From NCBI GenBank assembly GCA_023434025.1, contig JAEYTL010000031.1:62001-126000 (forward strand): DNA of 64,000 bases. The letters are read 5' to 3'. Positions 9,401 through 16,748 of the stretch are shown piece by piece. The position numbers and the translations under genes are program-made. The stretch comes from Bacteroidota bacterium (GTDB taxonomy: Bacteria; Bacteroidota; Bacteroidia; Flavobacteriales; Flavobacteriaceae). Position 1 is the first letter of the stretch, and the number at the start of each line of letters is the position of its first letter. The notes below the pieces were generated by a model. It had not been told where the DNA came from and did not search any database. It saw only the letters and a program-made list of their open reading frames with translations.

Positions 9401-11258
9401 ATTGAAGTGCCACTTCATCAATATCTTTTTCGAGTGTTTTAGAATCGATGGTCTTTTTTAAACCGGCGATTTGTTGGTTAATTGTAGCCATTTTTTCCTG
9501 ATACGGAAGCAACGCATTGTCTTGCAACAAAAAGGAAACACACGCATTGGAAAGTTCGGTAGCTCTATCGTGAAGCTTGGTTTCTAAGGCTTCAAGCAAG
9601 GCAATGTCTGCATATTTTAATTCTTTGGCACTGATTAATTCACCTCGTAACGACCTTATTTGAGCCAGAGCAGCAATGTATTGTTCTAACGATTGATAGG
9701 AAACAACACTGGTGTCTGAAAACAGTTTTTCGTATTTTTCTTCTAAATCCGCAATGGTTTGACCAGTTTTGTTTTTGATTTCCTGAGCTTTTTCAAATTC
9801 ATTGATTGCCGCATGGGCAATTTTTCGGATTTCAAGCAGTGGCTCGTTGAGCAGATGAATTTCTTTTTCACCCAGGAAGTAATAACTGTCTAAAATAATG
9901 GTTGCCTGTTTAACAATATCGTCATACAAACCGGAATAGGAATCTTGTTTAGACAATAAAATATTCAGTTCCTGACACTCTGCCATTACACGAACCAAAT
10001 CTTTGTTGCCAATTTTATACAGCAAATTGTTTTTTAGCGAATCATCAATTGTAATTTCTTTGGTAAAAGGAGTTTGCCAGATTTGTATCAAATGGTGTTT
10101 GGTTTCTTCATTCGATTTAAAATAAGCCAGTTTCCCGTTATCAAACAGCGTGAATCCATTGCAGTTTATCGGCGTTTCAATGGTTTGTTTGATGATGTTG
10201 TACGGAATCAGAATATAATCATAGGATTGTTCATCATAAAAAACAAACATGAAATTTTCTCCGGTAACGCCGGTAATTCTTTTTTTGAAATAAACAGGTT
10301 TGTCTTCTGTTGCAATCACACGAATTTCGCCGGTTTGCAAAGCGTAGCCGTTCGGATAAATTACACCTTGGTTTTCGGGCAAAAGGATGATAGAATACTT
10401 TAACGAATCTACCCGTGCAACCTTCTTTTCTTTGTGATTATAAATAAAAAAACGTTCAGGTTCCTGATAAGGTTTTATTTTAAAAATAACGAGATTATTA
10501 TAATCAAAATAATGAATTTCGGCATCATCCAGGGTTTGGTCTTTGTGTAACACATCTTCACTGTAGATGCCTTTTCCACTGTTCGTATTGTCTTCTATTT
10601 TGATGGTAAGGTCACCGCCAATGGCTTCCACAAAAACTTTATCTGCCAGCGAAATATGCGGATGGCTTCCCTTGCGTTGCATATCACGGGTGGCTTTTAT
10701 CCATGTAAATTCCTGCTGGGCCGGATATTTTACGTCTGCGGCACTCCGGGCATCCACAAAAGTGAGCGTATTGTTTTTAATTAGCCATTTGAACGCTTTG
10801 ATGTCCGAAGGACTACTGGAAAGCTGGAAAACAAAGTACAAATAGTTTTGTGTAACATGAAAACGAACAAAAACGGTATTTCTGTAATATTTATACAGGT
10901 TTTTGAATTCGTCTGTAAATGTTTGGTCTTCAATAAACTGAATGGATTGCGGTTCAAATCTATTGTCTATGAGTAAATAAGCCGAAAAAACATCGCTGAG
11001 GTTAATTTCGGTCCGCAAACCCAAATGCGTGTTATGCCCAACTAAACAAAGTTTATCTAATGAAAAAATATCTTTTATCTGGCAGTTTTGATCAGTAGAA
11101 ATACGCTCGTTGGCAATGAGTGAAAAATCTACGCCGCCGAAGACTTTTTTTCTGTCTTCGTTCAACAGCTGAATGCGTTGTAGTAATTCATCTTTTTGCT
11201 CATTCAATCGGTTCTGAATGATTTCGTAGGTACCCGTATTTAATTTTTCGGTGCTCAT
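6450..11258 (-). CDS. Giant AAA family ATPase of the DUF3686 'DNA repair ATPase' type
   Basis: The 1602-residue protein has a long N-terminal half with no recognised enzyme motif and a DUF3686-like segment, extended coiled-coil regions (roughly residues 480-830), and a C-terminal AAA+ module. The Walker A motif SPPGYGKTT lies near residue 1249, Walker B LYLDDI near 1316, and a sensor-like CLVMAGNP follows. Despite the common name, direct evidence for DNA repair is weak. It is the last gene of a minus-strand set with flotillin, NfeD-like, PspA and Tir-like genes, so a role in membrane remodelling or stress is inferred. A 149-base gap with a hairpin separates it from the flotillin gene, so it may have partly separate expression. 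Confidence 0.85.
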   Translation of the reverse strand: MSTEKLNTGTYEIIQNRLNEQKDELLQRIQLLNEDRKKVFGGVDFSLIANERISTDQNCQIKDIFSLDKLCLVGHNTHLGLRTEINLSDVFSAYLLIDNRFEPQSIQFIEDQTFTDEFKNLYKYYRNTVFVRFHVTQNYLYFVFQLSSSPSDIKAFKWLIKNNTLTFVDARSAADVKYPAQQEFTWIKATRDMQRKGSHPHISLADKVFVEAIGGDLTIKIEDNTNSGKGIYSEDVLHKDQTLDDAEIHYFDYNNLVIFKIKPYQEPERFFIYNHKEKKVARVDSLKYSIILLPENQGVIYPNGYALQTGEIRVIATEDKPVYFKKRITGVTGENFMFVFYDEQSYDYILIPYNIIKQTIETPINCNGFTLFDNGKLAYFKSNEETKHHLIQIWQTPFTKEITIDDSLKNNLLYKIGNKDLVRVMAECQELNILLSKQDSYSGLYDDIVKQATIILDSYYFLGEKEIHLLNEPLLEIRKIAHAAINEFEKAQEIKNKTGQTIADLEEKYEKLFSDTSVVSYQSLEQYIAALAQIRSLRGELISAKELKYADIALLEALETKLHDRATELSNACVSFLLQDNALLPYQEKMATINQQIAGLKKTIDSKTLEKDIDEVALQLELLVDIVNNLKIEDASHSTQIIENISLLFAQINQQRIELNNKKREISGKELSADFKAQITLFDQTVINFLELANTAEKCDDFLNKLSIQLEEMEAKFVDFDDFIQQIGIKREEVYGHFQNKSVQLTEAKNKRTTMLFQSAERILKGVKNKAASFETETEINGYFASDLMVEKVRDLATQLKDLNDSNKSEEVNTLLKTAQQEAVRKLKDKHEIYEDGDAVIAFGDYKFAVNRQKLDLTLVLKDQQYFYHLTGTNFYQPVEFEEIEQYKEVWNQEFVSENQTVKRFEYMAWEVFLEQENIVPESVNVQRMQEFMAAHFGEGLVKGVHDIDALVLLQHLQQINNELGVLKYTPSERALAQLFWFFLNEEDKTFYEKQFSAVSLLKETFSNAEQFKYLNRRLSEKIEAFNDSFDGFDFVSSYRAAVYLKKENRSAFSISKTAADAYERFFKSLKEKGKDVVFINQVKDLYPYPSACYDIVENALKTFFIEERTTLSQGFIEEIAAFVLTQNYHKKQIVNSNSSVEINGLKSIESNLTYTLDYYEFSGRLDYFHSKIKPAFLSLQQLKKQWVEQKKKDLKLHTFASQVLTSFIRNKLINDVYFPLIGANLAKQIGALGDTKRTDRMGMLLLVSPPGYGKTTLMEYLADRMGLVFMKINGPSIGHEITSTDPSEAKNAGARQELEKLNLAFEMGDNVMLYLDDIQHCNPEFLQKFISLADGQRKIEGIYNGEAKTYDLRSKRFCLVMAGNPYTESGDKFQIPDMLANRADTYNLGDISGSRGDLFDLSLIENALMSNEYMVRLTQPSYQNLYKLYDAIKQKETNIDLEGNFSSQEIEDFRQVLSKIIQVRETVLKANALYIRSAAMSDDYRNEPSFKLQGSYRDMNKLVSKIQPILTEKEVESILLNHYQNESQTLTNGAEANLLKLKELMQIQTKEEQKRWEEIKATFVKNKLLKGVGGDDRMAQVIALLSEFSDGLSGIKDVLKK

Positions 11259-11351
11259 TAATTTTCGGTGAAATTTGAAAAGTCTTTAGCGTCTAAAAAA
11301 CTTTAATTAGCTTTAAAATCAAAGGAAAAGCAAGAGATAAACTAAAATAAC

Positions 11352-11375
11352 TCTCTACTGTTTTTGCAGTAGAGA
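11352..11375 (-). terminator. Hairpin downstream of the flotillin gene (possible attenuator)
   Basis: A 9-bp perfect stem (TCTCTACTG/CAGTAGAGA) with a 6-base loop lies in the gap between the flotillin and ATPase genes. On the minus strand it is followed only by a weak T-rich run, so partial termination would set the flotillin:ATPase ratio. Confidence 0.5.
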
Positions 11376-11407
11376 ATTATTTCCGGTTCAAAAAATCCGA
11401 TTAAATT

Positions 11408-13420
11408 TTACTTTAACGGTTTGTTGTCAATGCCCAAATGTTTGGCCATATCCATTGCTCTGGCTAAAATGCCTTGTTCTTTATCATTGGCAACACCCTT
11501 TAACTGAAAAATCAGAGAAGCAATGCTCAGGTTTTTGATGTCATCAGAAGAAATGTTATATTTTTCGACCATGTTCATAATTTTGCCGATCAGGTTTTCG
11601 TCACCTTCATTATTGATTAAAGCTTCTTTTACCAATTGAGCATTTTCGCTGTGTTGGATAAATTTATCGATTCCCTTTCCGGCAGAAATTTGTCTGACCA
11701 CATTATCAAAGAAAGAGTTGTCTCCGCCGACAATGTCGATGTTAGCGGTTTTAAATGCCTCGGCCAACACTTGGGCTTGGGCCTGAGCAATATCCTTCTG
11801 GATGGCAATTTCGGCTAATTCTACTTCTTTTTCCTTGGCCAAGGTTAATCTGAACTCTTCGTGTTCTTTGCCGGCATCGTTTAGTTTTTTCATGGCTTCG
11901 GCCTTTTCGGTAATTCCGGCTGCTTCTGCAAAGGCTTTTTCTTTAATAACTTCGGCTTGTGCCAAACCTTCCTGTTTGTTGGCAACTGCTTTTTTCTCAA
12001 TAATGTTGGCTTCAATAAAGCCTTGTTTTTCCATGGCTTCTGCTTTAGCATGCATTACCTGAGCTTCAGACAGACCAAGCGTGGCCTCTTCTTTGGCTTG
12101 AGCATCGGCAATAATTTTTCGGGCCTCTGCTTCTTTTTCGGCGGCATCGCGTTTGGCCTGGGCTTCAATCACATATTTTTGAGCATCTTTTTCGGCCGAT
12201 TGTTTTCTGGCTTCGGCAGCACGGGTCAGGGCAATTAAGTTTTCTTCGGCCTCACGGGAAGCAACGATTAATTGTACTTGTTTTTCTCTTTCCGCAGCTT
12301 TTAATGCTTCAACGTCAAAAATGTTTTGTTGTTCTTCTACAACGGTTTTTTCTTTAACCAGGCGTTCGCGGATTACATCCTGAATGTTTTTCTTTTCAAC
12401 CTCTACGGCTTTATCTTTTTCAATATCTGCCAGTGCCACCACTCTTTCTCTTTCTGTAGCTTCTAACAAACGGTCTTTTTGCACTCTTTCGGTTTCAACC
12501 AATTCGGCTCTTTCTTTGTTTTTGGCAGCAATAACAACCTGTCTGAGTTTGTTTTCTTCGGCGACCATAAGGGTTTCTTCCGTTGCAATGCGAACAGATT
12601 CTGATTTTAATCGCTCTTCTTCGGCCACTTTTAAAATTTCTGCATTTTCTCGGGCCTGAATATTGGCAATTTCCCGGCGTTGTTGTTCTTCTTTTTCGGC
12701 CAGCTGTTTTTCTAATTCCAGAATGGTTTCGCGGGCTTCCACATCTTGTTTTTTGATGGTTTTTTCTTCATCTCTTCTTACCAAGTTGGCTTTGATGTTT
12801 TGATTTGCGGTTAATTCGGTAATTTTTTTAATTCCTTCCGCATCCAGAATATTGTCTTTGTTCAAATGTTGTAAAGAAGTTTGTTCTAAATAATCAATTG
12901 CACAATCATCTAAAACATAGCCGTTTAAGTCGGTTCCGATAATGTTTAAAATTTCTTGTCTGAATTCGCTTCGGGCTTCATAGAGTTCAATAAAATCAAA
13001 TTTTTTACCCACGGTTTTTAACGCCTCCGAAAATTTAGCCTCAAATAATTCTCTCAGTGTACCAATGTCCGAAGCTCTTTGACAGCCAATGGTTTGACCG
13101 ACATTTACAATATCATCAACTGACTTATTCACCCTGACAAAGAAAGCTACCTGTATGTCGGCCCGCATATTGTCTTTGCAAATCAATCCGTCTTTCCCTT
13201 CCCGGGCTATTTCTAATTTTTTTACTGAAATATCCATATATTCCAGCCGATGGATTACCGGAATTACTACTCCGGCATTAAAAAACACTTTGGCTCCGCC
13301 GTATCCGGTTCTCAGTAACACAATACCCTGAACGGTTTTTTTATACATGGATAAAATCCAGAATATAAGGCCTAAAAAGGCAATGACAATTACTGCAATT
13401 GTAACGTAAAATGTAGTCAT
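11408..13420 (-). CDS. Flotillin-family (SPFH/Band 7) membrane scaffold, YqiK-like
   Basis: The 670-residue protein has one N-terminal membrane segment (about residues 5-25), an SPFH/Band 7 domain (about 30-190, beginning GIVLLRTGYGG) and a very long Ala/Glu/Lys coiled coil (about 200-540) typical of flotillins. It ends in a hydrophilic tail. The N-terminal region matches the E. coli YqiK subtype. Flotillins assemble into ring or cage-like membrane microdomain scaffolds. The NfeD-like partner encoded 38 bases upstream is the usual companion (compare yqiJ-yqiK), and co-transcription is very likely. Confidence 0.92.
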   Translation of the reverse strand: MTTFYVTIAVIVIAFLGLIFWILSMYKKTVQGIVLLRTGYGGAKVFFNAGVVIPVIHRLEYMDISVKKLEIAREGKDGLICKDNMRADIQVAFFVRVNKSVDDIVNVGQTIGCQRASDIGTLRELFEAKFSEALKTVGKKFDFIELYEARSEFRQEILNIIGTDLNGYVLDDCAIDYLEQTSLQHLNKDNILDAEGIKKITELTANQNIKANLVRRDEEKTIKKQDVEARETILELEKQLAEKEEQQRREIANIQARENAEILKVAEEERLKSESVRIATEETLMVAEENKLRQVVIAAKNKERAELVETERVQKDRLLEATERERVVALADIEKDKAVEVEKKNIQDVIRERLVKEKTVVEEQQNIFDVEALKAAEREKQVQLIVASREAEENLIALTRAAEARKQSAEKDAQKYVIEAQAKRDAAEKEAEARKIIADAQAKEEATLGLSEAQVMHAKAEAMEKQGFIEANIIEKKAVANKQEGLAQAEVIKEKAFAEAAGITEKAEAMKKLNDAGKEHEEFRLTLAKEKEVELAEIAIQKDIAQAQAQVLAEAFKTANIDIVGGDNSFFDNVVRQISAGKGIDKFIQHSENAQLVKEALINNEGDENLIGKIMNMVEKYNISSDDIKNLSIASLIFQLKGVANDKEQGILARAMDMAKHLGIDNKPLK

Positions 13421-13458
13421 AAGGTCGTTTTAATAAATTATTTTGATGTTATAGGTAT

Positions 13459-14109
13459 TTAAATTTCGTATGATTTTTCTACAAAATAGAATTTTTTATC
13501 TGGATTTTCATCCACAATATAGGCTTTTTCGCCTTCTTTTAAAAGCGAGCCATCTTTACTTTTTACCAATAGTTTGATAGGGTCTTTGTTCACCACCAAT
13601 TCAAGCAAACCCAGTTTGTCGTTTTCAATCGTTGATTTTAATGTGCCTATCCGTCCTAAATAATCATAAGCTATTTCACCTTTGTGATTAATTTCTTTAA
13701 AAACGGGTTTCAAAGGCATACTGATGTATTTGGTGATAAACAAACTTGCGGCAAAAGCCGGCACAATGGTGATAAAATACATCCAATTGGGCAAGGGTAT
13801 AAAATAACTGATGTTAACGTTTATCAACCAGGTAAACAGTAGTACAAGTGTTAAAAAGAAGGTTATCGGAATGATATCCAGATTCAAAAACTTTAAAAAC
13901 TGAATAAAGGTAGATGGGTCTTGCGGCACTTCAACGGTTCCGTCAGGAGCATCAAAATCGGCTTCTGACCCGATTTCAAAATCAATGTCGTAGTCTCCAA
14001 TACCGGTTATCATGGTAAAAACCCAATAAACAACGCTAAGAATCAGTAAAATAGAAAGTATTGTGTTGGCCGGATTAAATGAAATGGCTAATAACTCCTC
14101 AAAATTCAT
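13459..14109 (-). CDS. NfeD-like OB-fold membrane protein (YqiJ type)
   Basis: The 216-residue protein has membrane segments at about residues 14-36, 78-100 and 108-130 and a C-terminal soluble beta domain (about 145-216), as in NfeD/OB-fold partners of flotillin. An acidic loop (residues about 39-58) lies between the first two segments. It lacks the ClpP-like protease domain of long NfeD proteins. It lies 38 bases before the flotillin gene and 4 bases after the PspA gene, so the three form a tight operon. It probably binds the flotillin lattice at the inner membrane. Confidence 0.85.
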   Translation of the reverse strand: MNFEELLAISFNPANTILSILLILSVVYWVFTMITGIGDYDIDFEIGSEADFDAPDGTVEVPQDPSTFIQFLKFLNLDIIPITFFLTLVLLFTWLINVNISYFIPLPNWMYFITIVPAFAASLFITKYISMPLKPVFKEINHKGEIAYDYLGRIGTLKSTIENDKLGLLELVVNKDPIKLLVKSKDGSLLKEGEKAYIVDENPDKKFYFVEKSYEI

Positions 14110-14113
14110 AAAT

Positions 14114-14821
14114 TTAATTTGCGTTGAATTGTTCTTTTAATTTTTGTAACTCCATTTCTGCATGAGCATCAGAGGTATTAACGGCAGCATCAATTTCCTG
14201 ATCAATGCTTTTGGAAGCATCGGCAATATGACTGTAAGCATCGGCCAAAGCTTCCTGCTGCAACACTTTATCTTTCATTTTTTCTAACATTGAAATAGTG
14301 CTGTCAGAGTCTATCTGTGTCATCTTTTTGTTAATATCCTGAGTGGCCTTACTCACCTGTACACGGGCTCTCAGTGTTTTTAACTCTCCTTCCCATTTTG
14401 AAATCGTCGATTTTAAGGTGTTGATGTTGTTTTGCATTTTTTCAACATCACTCTCCAGCTTCTGACGTTCTTTTTCGGCCAGTTGAGCGTCTACTATAGA
14501 TTGTTCTTTCTTTTTTAATGCTTCTTTAGCCAGTCGGTCAGCTTCGTCAACAGGCATTTCTTCTTTAATGCCTTTTTGAACCAAAAGCATGGCTTTGTTT
14601 TGATAATCATTTGATTGATTCATCAACGATTCCTGTTCATTTTTTCGGCGGATAGACAAAGCCTTAACCTGAGCAAGGGCTTGAATACTTTGATCTAACT
14701 GATCTTTCATTTCCCTGATTCCCTGCTCGGTCATTTTGATAGGGTCTTCCAGGCTGTTGATGGCAGAATGTGCTTCCGCTTTTCCTATTCTAAAAAGTCT
14801 TTTGATAATGTTCATAATCAT
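14114..14821 (-). CDS. PspA/IM30 family membrane-stress protein
   Basis: The 235-residue, almost entirely alpha-helical protein starts with the PspA-type amphipathic segment MNIIKRLFRIGKAEAHSAI followed by SLEDPIKMTEQGIREM, and continues as a long coiled coil to about residue 200. PspA/IM30 proteins are bacterial ESCRT-III relatives that polymerise on stressed inner membranes. Starts at M1 (14821) and M3 (14815) are both possible. No pspBC or pspF genes are seen. Here PspA is instead coupled to flotillin/NfeD and a large ATPase, a proteobacterial yjfJ/yqiJK-like partnership. Confidence 0.92.
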   Translation of the reverse strand: MIMNIIKRLFRIGKAEAHSAINSLEDPIKMTEQGIREMKDQLDQSIQALAQVKALSIRRKNEQESLMNQSNDYQNKAMLLVQKGIKEEMPVDEADRLAKEALKKKEQSIVDAQLAEKERQKLESDVEKMQNNINTLKSTISKWEGELKTLRARVQVSKATQDINKKMTQIDSDSTISMLEKMKDKVLQQEALADAYSHIADASKSIDQEIDAAVNTSDAHAEMELQKLKEQFNAN

Positions 14822-14957
14822 CCGGTATTATAAAGTTAATATTAAGTTTTTTTTTCGAATTAAAAGATAATTTGAAAAACTATTTTTGTTACAAAACATG
14901 CTATCGTAAAAATAAAATGCACCATGTTGATAATTAGTTTTTTATTGTTCGTTCTGT

Positions 14958-15356
14958 TTATTTGCTAAATGAAATCATTTCAGAGGAATATTCGCTTATT
15001 AATAAACTTAACGAATTTAAAGTGGCTACCAACTCGTTTTCGTTTAAGTTTTCGGTTTGAAGTGTATCTCTGAAAATCACTTTCTCTCCGGTTTCATCCA
15101 AAACAAATGCCCCGTGTACAATGTCTCTGTTTTTAATCAACAATTGTTTGTAAATGTCCTGCTGATTATTTTTGCAACGAAATAAAAACTGTTCAATAAT
15201 CAGAATTTGAGGAGCAATTACAATCATCATGTTTTTTATCCCTTCATTTTCTTTTTCAATGATAAGGTATTGATGCTCTTCATTTTCCAGTTGAATACTG
15301 CACTCTAATTCGAGTAACCAGTTCTTAACTTTTGAAAACAATTTTAAATCTTCCAT
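14958..15356 (-). CDS. Small Tir-chaperone/YjfI-like protein linked to PspA
   Basis: The 132-residue soluble protein has alternating helix and strand pattern (VKNWLLELECSIQL, LIIEQFLFRC, IVHGAFVLDETG, ATLNSLSLLISEY) resembling the type III secretion chaperone/YbjN fold, and the YjfI (DUF2170) proteins encoded next to PspA paralogues in other bacteria. There is no signal peptide or membrane segment. It lies 136 bases upstream of pspA on the same strand and is divergent from the XRE regulator. A PspA-partner role is inferred from context; the fold assignment is tentative. Confidence 0.65.
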   Translation of the reverse strand: MEDLKLFSKVKNWLLELECSIQLENEEHQYLIIEKENEGIKNMMIVIAPQILIIEQFLFRCKNNQQDIYKQLLIKNRDIVHGAFVLDETGEKVIFRDTLQTENLNENELVATLNSLSLLISEYSSEMISFSK

Positions 15357-15446
15357 AAATTGATAGGTTTGATAGTTGATGTAACAAATTTATATAAATA
15401 TTTTAATATTGCAAATATTTTTAGCAAAAAAATCAATCTTTGTTTG

Positions 15447-15454
15447 TATATTTG
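15447..15454 (+). promoter_or_regulatory. -7 element (TATATTTG) for the XRE regulator, with possible autoregulatory half-sites
   Basis: TATATTTG matches TAnnTTTG 17 bases before the ATG at 15472. The divergent 115-bp gap also holds TTGC and GCAA words (15409-15412, 15429-15432 and 15453-15458) that could be operator half-sites for the XRE protein acting on both its own gene and the Tir-like/PspA operon. Confidence 0.45.
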
Positions 15455-15471
15455 CAAAAAAGAATAGCGAA

Positions 15472-16083
15472 ATGACATATTTTGGCACCAATTTAAAGAA
15501 GATAAGACAAATAAAAGGACTCAGCCAGCAGGCTTTTGCAGAGTTGATTGACTTAAATCGGGGAGTTGTTAGTTCTTATGAGGAAGGGAGGGCGGAACCC
15601 AAGATTGATACGCTGTTGCGGATTGCCAATTATTTTGGTATTTCTACTGATGATATTATATCAAAACCGCTCACGGTGAATCAATTATCAAATTTTTCTT
15701 TAATAGAAAACAGTGTAACATCATTGTCTGAAGAAAACCCACTGAAAATCAATAAAATTACGGCTAAAGGAGGGTTTGAAAACATTGATGTGCAAAAAAT
15801 ATTAGCACAATTTGATTGTGTCTTTTTTGTTGATGAACAATTGGCCGATAACAATAAATATGAAAAAGGGACTATTTTATTCTTAAAAAAAACAGACATA
15901 AATACCAACGTTTATGATCAGTATATAACAATAGAGAACGGTACAGCATCTGTTGCAGAACAGTTTACTTCCGCCAAGCCAGCCTATGCTGTTGTAGGAA
16001 TGCTTGGAAAGGGTTTGCAACCTGAACAAAACACCATATTGGAACGATTGACCTTACTCGAAAAAAAGGTTTTTGGAAAGTAA
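15472..16083 (+). CDS. XRE family transcriptional regulator with S24/LexA-like C-terminal domain
   Basis: The protein has 203 residues from the ATG at 15472. An in-frame upstream TTG at 15409 lies before the promoter and is rejected. Residues 1-65 form a Cro/C1-type helix-turn-helix (LKKIRQIKGLSQQAFAELI, then GVVSSYEEGRAEP). The C-terminal half (about 105-180) resembles the beta-rich S24-like domain of XRE repressors (GTILFLKKTDI, YITIENG), and a terminal coiled segment follows. It is transcribed divergently from the Tir-like/PspA/flotillin cluster and is the best candidate for its repressor, an inference from position. Confidence 0.85.
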   Translation: MTYFGTNLKKIRQIKGLSQQAFAELIDLNRGVVSSYEEGRAEPKIDTLLRIANYFGISTDDIISKPLTVNQLSNFSLIENSVTSLSEENPLKINKITAKGGFENIDVQKILAQFDCVFFVDEQLADNNKYEKGTILFLKKTDINTNVYDQYITIENGTASVAEQFTSAKPAYAVVGMLGKGLQPEQNTILERLTLLEKKVFGK

Positions 16084-16090
16084 TACAACT

Positions 16091-16121
16091 TTAGGTTTTT
16101 AAACGTGTTATAAAAACCTAA
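16091..16121 (+). terminator. Hairpin after the XRE gene
   Basis: An 11-bp perfect stem (TTAGGTTTTTA at 16091-16101 with its complement at 16111-16121) starts 7 bases after the stop codon. The T-rich run follows only after about 10 bases, so termination efficiency is uncertain. Confidence 0.5.
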
Positions 16122-16147
16122 AACAAGTTATATTTCTTTAATTTTTT

Positions 16148-16155
16148 TAACTTTG
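16148..16155 (+). promoter_or_regulatory. -7 promoter element (TAACTTTG) for dut
   Basis: TAACTTTG fits TAnnTTTG and lies 59 bases before the dut ATG. No TTG is seen at the -33 position. Confidence 0.45.
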
Positions 16156-16214
16156 ATGCTTCAATGTATGTAGCTCAAACTGAAAAGGCTGTGTTTTCAA
16201 TAAAAAAATAAAGA

Positions 16215-16649
16215 ATGAACATCAAAATAATCAATAAATCCAGGCATCCGTTACCTGATTACGAGACCATTGCTTCGGCCGGAATGGATTTACGGGCCAA
16301 TTTATCAGAACCCATTACGTTAAAATCACTAGAACGAACCATTGTGAAAACGGGATTGTTCATTGAATTACCAATTGGTTACGAAGCACAAGTTCGCCCA
16401 CGTAGCGGATTGGCTGCTAAAAAAGGAATCACCGTTTTAAATTCACCCGGTACGGTTGATGCGGATTATCGTGGAGAAATCGGGGTGATTTTGATAAATT
16501 TATCCACCGAGGATTTTGTGATTGAAAACGGCGAACGAATCGCTCAGCTTGTTATTGCCAGACACGAAAGAGCCGAATGGACAGAAGCGGAAGAGTTGTC
16601 TCAAACATCCAGAGGCGAAGGTGGTTTTGGCAGTACAGGTGTAAAGTAG
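16215..16649 (+). CDS. dut: dUTP diphosphatase
   Basis: The 144-residue trimeric dUTPase hydrolyses dUTP to dUMP and pyrophosphate, limiting uracil incorporation and feeding dTMP synthesis. All five family motifs are visible in order: AGMDLRA, RPRSGLA, GTVDADYRGEIGV (catalytic Asp), NGERIAQLV and the flexible C-terminal RGEGGFGSTG. The length is normal and the ATG at 16215 is the only sensible start. It opens the housekeeping block that continues with the nucleotidyltransferase, TPR, DUF4292 and EnvC genes. Confidence 0.97.
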   Translation: MNIKIINKSRHPLPDYETIASAGMDLRANLSEPITLKSLERTIVKTGLFIELPIGYEAQVRPRSGLAAKKGITVLNSPGTVDADYRGEIGVILINLSTEDFVIENGERIAQLVIARHERAEWTEAEELSQTSRGEGGFGSTGVK

Positions 16650-16695
16650 TTAAAAGTACTCAGTTATTAGTTTAGTAATTATAAATTCAAAAAAA

Positions 16696-16737
16696 CTTAG
16701 TGAACTTTGCAAAAATTCTTTGCGAACTTTGCGGTTA
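16696..16737. repeat. Dispersed intergenic repeat word (CTTTGCG family)
   Basis: The stretch reads as three variations on AACTTTGC/CTTTGCGAA, ending CTTTGCGGTTAAA. The same vocabulary in reverse orientation (ACCGCAAAG...CGCAAAGG) is at 42220-42258. It overlaps the region just before the nucleotidyltransferase ATG. Confidence 0.45.
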
Positions 16738-16748
16738 AATTTAAAAAA

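Noticed and set aside
15409..15471. Upstream TTG start for the XRE regulator
   Set aside because: The -7 promoter element lies within this extension, and the HTH domain begins right after the ATG at 15472.
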